Made by a program: the position numbers and the translations under genes. The notes beneath the pieces were generated by a model. It saw nothing but the letters and a program-made list of their open reading frames with translations, searched no databases and was not told where the DNA came from. Of a stretch of 64,000 nt of DNA, positions 61,228 through 64,000 are shown one piece after another. The DNA is from Siphonobacter sp. BAB-5405 (GTDB taxonomy: Bacteria; Bacteroidota; Bacteroidia; Cytophagales; Spirosomataceae): NCBI RefSeq assembly GCF_002872335.1, contig NZ_NJAG01000005.1, positions 230,384 through 294,383 of the forward strand, given 5' to 3'. Within the stretch, counting starts at the first letter, position 1; each line of letters opens with the position of its first letter.

Positions 61228-62118
61228 TTATGCGTTTACTTTCTGATCAGCCAATGCTTTCAGCATCGTCTCGCCAATGACGGCAGGCGATTCCGCTACG
61301 TACAGACCGCATTCACGCATGATTCGCATTTTTGCTTCAGCGGTATCATCAGCACCACCAACGATGGCACCTGCGTGACCCATCCGGCGACCTTTCGGAG
61401 CCGTTTGACCCGCGATGAAACCAACTACGGGCTTTTTGTTACCGGTTTCTTTGATCCAGTAAGCAGCTTCTGCTTCCATACCACCACCGATTTCACCGAT
61501 CATAACGATGGCTTCGGTTTCGGGATCGTTCATCAACAACTCAACGGCTTCTTTCGTCGTCGTACCGATGATGGGGTCACCGCCGATTCCAATGGCCGTT
61601 GTCTGGCCTAAACCTGCTTTCGTCAATTGATCTACGGCTTCGTACGTGAGCGTACCTGATTTTGATACCAGACCGATCGTTCCTTTTTTGAAGATAAAGC
61701 CAGGCATGATACCTACTTTACATTCATCCGCCGTGATAACGCCGGGGCAGTTAGGTCCGATCAGACGCAGATCTTTGCCTTGTACGTATTCTTTTACGGC
61801 AACCATATCTTTCACGGGGATACCCTCCGTGATCGTTACGATTACTTTGATGCCTGCGTCAGCCGCTTCCATAATGGCGTCAGCTGCGAAAGCCGGGGGT
61901 ACAAAGATGATGGATACGTCAGCACCCGTTTCTTTTACCGCATCAGCAACCGTGTTGAATACGGGACGGTCCAGGTGTTTCTGGCCTCCTTTGCCGGGCG
62001 TTACACCGCCAACAACCTGAGTACCATATTCAATCATTTGCTGGGCATGGAAGGTACCTTCCGAACCCGTAAAGCCTTGTACAATGATTTTTGAATCTTT
62101 GTTAACTAATACACTCAT
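61228..62118 (-). CDS. sucD: Succinate-CoA ligase alpha subunit
   Basis: SucD with SucC interconverts succinyl-CoA and succinate in the citric acid cycle. The ATG at 62116-62118 ([20 protein letters not shown]) gives 296 residues, the normal length; upstream codons in frame are not conserved-looking. Motifs are [39 protein letters not shown], and the phosphorylated histidine in [12 protein letters not shown] (His248). sucC is not adjacent, so the two subunit genes are apart, as in many Bacteroidota. Confidence 0.97.
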   Translation of the reverse strand: MSVLVNKDSKIIVQGFTGSEGTFHAQQMIEYGTQVVGGVTPGKGGQKHLDRPVFNTVADAVKETGADVSIIFVPPAFAADAIMEAADAGIKVIVTITEGIPVKDMVAVKEYVQGKDLRLIGPNCPGVITADECKVGIMPGFIFKKGTIGLVSKSGTLTYEAVDQLTKAGLGQTTAIGIGGDPIIGTTTKEAVELLMNDPETEAIVMIGEIGGGMEAEAAYWIKETGNKKPVVGFIAGQTAPKGRRMGHAGAIVGGADDTAEAKMRIMRECGLYVAESPAVIGETMLKALADQKVNA

Positions 62119-62311
62119 AGAGATGGGATTTGCAGTGGCCAGTTCGGAAAGAATGTGGCTGTTCCCCACAAGGAACAGAAAAATCCGGCGTAAAAGTAGA
62201 AAGCTAAGACCAGTTGGGCAATTTCCCCGGAAATAAATTTGGGTGAATAGGTATAGGTACCCCAATTATTTTTCGGGAATAAGAATTTTGTACCTCTGAT
62301 ACAAGTTAAAG

Positions 62312-62319
62312 CAAAGGTA
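62312..62319 (-). promoter_or_regulatory. Candidate -7 element for sucD
   Basis: Minus-strand TACCTTTG matches TAnnTTTG; the leader would be about 190 bases. No TTG lies at the expected distance. Confidence 0.4.
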
Positions 62320-62366
62320 CGGTTCAAGAACTTTTTCCTGCGTAAATTCCCCGAAACCCGTTTGTC

Positions 62367-63026
62367 ATGAATGCGAAGACAGCCCTAATCATCGGAGCCA
62401 CCGGCCTGATAGGCAACTATTTAATTTTCAAACTCTTACAATCAGATCGGTACGAGAAAGTCATTACATTGGTACGTCGTCCGATGCACCTAAAACACCC
62501 TAAACTCGATGAACGCATCGTTGATTTCGACAACCTTACGTCCCAGGATGTATCAGGTGCCAACGATGTTTTTTGCTGTTTAGGCACGACTATTCGTCAG
62601 GCCGGCTCGCAGGATGCGTTTCGGAAAGTTGATTTTGTATATCCTGTAGAAGTGGGCAAACTGGCTCTTCAGGCCGGGGCAACGCAGTATTTACTGGTAT
62701 CGTCGATTGGAGCTAATGCCCAGTCTTCGATTTTTTATAGCCGAACCAAAGGACAGGTGGAAGCGGCCATTGGCGAATTAGGCTATCGCAGCTATACTGT
62801 TTTCCGCCCCGCTACCTTACTTGGTAAACGAAAGCAATTTCGCCTGGGTGAAGAGGTAGGCAAAATACTGGACTTTGTACTGTCACCGATTACTCTCCTC
62901 GTTCCTCCTCTGCGGAAATACAAAGGCATTCAGGCCAGCAAAGTAGCCTCGGCCATGCTAAATATAGCTAGCCAGGAAATTCCCGGCCAGCATATTCTTG
63001 AATCCGATGCTTTGCAGCGATTTTGA
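62367..63026 (+). CDS. NAD(P)-binding Rossmann-fold protein (HTATIP2-like)
   Basis: The 219-residue product begins MNAKTALIIGATGLIGNYLI, the glycine-rich NAD(P) loop of an atypical short-chain dehydrogenase. Further landmarks are DVFCCLGTTIRQAGSQDAF, a YLLVSSIGANAQSSIFYSRT stretch with a tyrosine in the catalytic area, and YTVFRPATLLGKRKQ. The group is annotated as NAD-dependent epimerase-like or HTATIP2-like; the substrate is unknown. It is divergent from sucD and convergent with the GlmU-like gene, with its stop 1 base before the other stop. Confidence 0.85.
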   Translation: MNAKTALIIGATGLIGNYLIFKLLQSDRYEKVITLVRRPMHLKHPKLDERIVDFDNLTSQDVSGANDVFCCLGTTIRQAGSQDAFRKVDFVYPVEVGKLALQAGATQYLLVSSIGANAQSSIFYSRTKGQVEAAIGELGYRSYTVFRPATLLGKRKQFRLGEEVGKILDFVLSPITLLVPPLRKYKGIQASKVASAMLNIASQEIPGQHILESDALQRF

Positions 63027-64000
63027 TTAATCTTCGTCCAGATCTGGTACGTGTGGGATTTCGTTCTGTTCGAGGGCATAGACGGCTCTCCAGATGTCTT
63101 CCTCCTCTTCAGTAAACAGACGACCTCGGCGGTCCATCGTATTCCGAGCTACATCTACCGCTTTGGAGAACCGGTAGGGTTCAAATCCCGTATCGGCCCC
63201 ACCCCAGGAGAAAGAAGGAATATGTTTAGGTGGAAAACCTGCTCCGAATAGATTGACGTTGATACCCACTACAGTACCCGTATTAAACATGGTTGAAATA
63301 CCCGCTTTCGAGTAATCGCCCATGAACAGACCCACGAATTGCCGACCCGTATCCTCCAATTGTTTGGTGGTATAGTCGTACAGTTTTACGTTGCCGTAAT
63401 CGTTCTTCAGATTCGAGTTATTGGTATTGGCTCCCAGGTTACACCATTCGGCGAGGTATGAATTCCCAAGAAAACCGTCGTGTCCTTTGTTGGAGTAGCC
63501 CATCAGAATACTCATGCTCACCTCTCCTCCTACTTTACAGTGAGGACCGATGGTCGTACTTTTCCGCATCTTTCCACCCAGATTAATCACGGCTCCTTCC
63601 AGAGCCGCAAAAGGCCCCTGTATGATCACACCGTCCTGAATCTGTACGTCTTTTCCTAAATAGATCGGTCCATTTTCGGCATTGAGTATGGCCGAGCGAA
63701 TTTGGACGCCTTCTTCGATAAAAATTTGTTCTTCGTTGTAATACGCCGTGAATCGATCGGTAATGGGCTGACTGGTACGGCCTGCCGTGATTCGTTCGAA
63801 ATCCGTATTAATCTGTTCACCATTGTGTACGACCAGATCCGGCAGTCGCTGAATGACGGTTACTTTATCCCAATAATACTGTTTCTGAAAATTGGGGTTG
63901 TCGTGTACGAGATCTTCAGGGCCAGATGTTTAGCCCGAACGGCCAGCAGGATAGGTCCCTGTAATAAAGCTTCACCGGGTTTGAGCTGTTCCAACGAGCG
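63027..64000 (-). CDS. GlmU-like nucleotidyltransferase family protein, partial, with probable frameshift
   Basis: The C-terminal part of a sugar-nucleotidyltransferase-like protein; the gene begins right of the window. A left-handed beta-helix region is evident (AILNAENGPIYLGKDVQIQD, GPHCKVGGEVSMSILMGYSN, LGANTNNSNLKNDYGNV, MFNTGTVVGINVNLFG, PPKHIPSFSWGG). From the right edge the frame reads RSLEQLKPGEALLQGPILLA and VRAKHL, then breaks: the continuation GPEDLVHDNPNFQKQYYWDK lies one frame over. Adding one base in the GGGCC stretch at 63919-63923 (plus strand) joins them. The family is usual in Bacteroidota, but its substrate is not established. Confidence 0.78.

Noticed and set aside
1..64000. 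tRNA, rRNA, CRISPR array, insertion sequence or prophage
   Set aside because: No transposase, integrase or phage gene, no regular spaced repeats, and no tRNA or rRNA sequence was recognised in the gaps.

Overview
The window looks like a piece of a Bacteroidota chromosome, most likely from the class Cytophagia (Spirosomaceae-like). The clues are the gliding/type IX secretion genes gldK-gldL-gldM-gldN with two PorP/SprF-type proteins, TonB-dependent receptors with a DUF4249 partner, the pairing of a uroporphyrinogen-III synthase gene with a DUF4271 gene, several candidate promoters of the form TAnnTTTG, and near absence of Shine-Dalgarno sites. The species cannot be named from the sequence alone. 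No rRNA, tRNA, CRISPR array, insertion sequence or prophage was seen; almost everything is chromosomal core. LAYOUT. (1) 1-4.3 kb: end of a TonB-dependent receptor, its DUF4249 lipoprotein, carA, and an exported M20 amidohydrolase. (2) 4.3-20.4 kb, all minus strand: one uninterrupted S10-spc-alpha ribosomal protein cluster of 29 genes, transcribed rplC, rplD, rplW, rplB, rpsS, rplV, rpsC, rplP, rpmC, rpsQ, rplN, rplX, rplE, rpsN, rpsH, rplF, rplR, rpsE, rpmD, rplO, secY, map, infA, rpmJ, rpsM, rpsK, rpsD, rpoA, rplQ. It starts at rplC, without rpsJ or the str genes in front, behind a 680-base leader/promoter region. Many of its spacers contain hairpins. (3) 21-32 kb: thioredoxin-like protein, dnaN, lipoprotein trehalase, serine hydrolase, SNF2 helicase, trmB, and an MsbA-like ABC exporter gene carrying a one-base frameshift. 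(4) 32-36 kb: lipoprotein cytochrome c; a coaX - outer-membrane protein - lptC operon; divergent thiamine pyrophosphokinase. (5) 36-48 kb: a TonB-plug protein without a barrel, a class A penicillin-binding protein, a large FG-GAP/ASPIC lipoprotein, glycerate kinase and uvrC. (6) 48-59 kb: a small membrane protein, a TonB-dependent receptor-like barrel, then the type IX secretion locus (porP-like, gldK, gldL, gldM, gldN, with a second porP-like gene convergent to gldN). (7) 59-64 kb: hemD, DUF4271 membrane protein, sucD, an NAD(P)-binding protein, and a partial GlmU-like left-handed beta-helix protein. HOW IT FITS TOGETHER. The window combines translation and secretion core (ribosome, SecY, RpoA), envelope building (PBP1A, LptC, MsbA-like exporter, PorP/SprF) and the type IX secretion motor and ring (GldL/M and GldK/N). 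Three genes (msbA-like, gldL, glmU-like) each break at a short homopolymer by one missing base. In each case the protein is restored by adding one base back, so residual sequencing errors are more likely than true pseudogenes. No clearly new multi-gene system was found. The most curious items are the hairpin-filled spacers of the ribosomal operon, an orphan terminator in a 710-base gene-free stretch, an apparent terminator between gldK and gldL, the RGG-type tail on ribosomal protein S3, and a hairpin inside the start of the DUF4271 gene.
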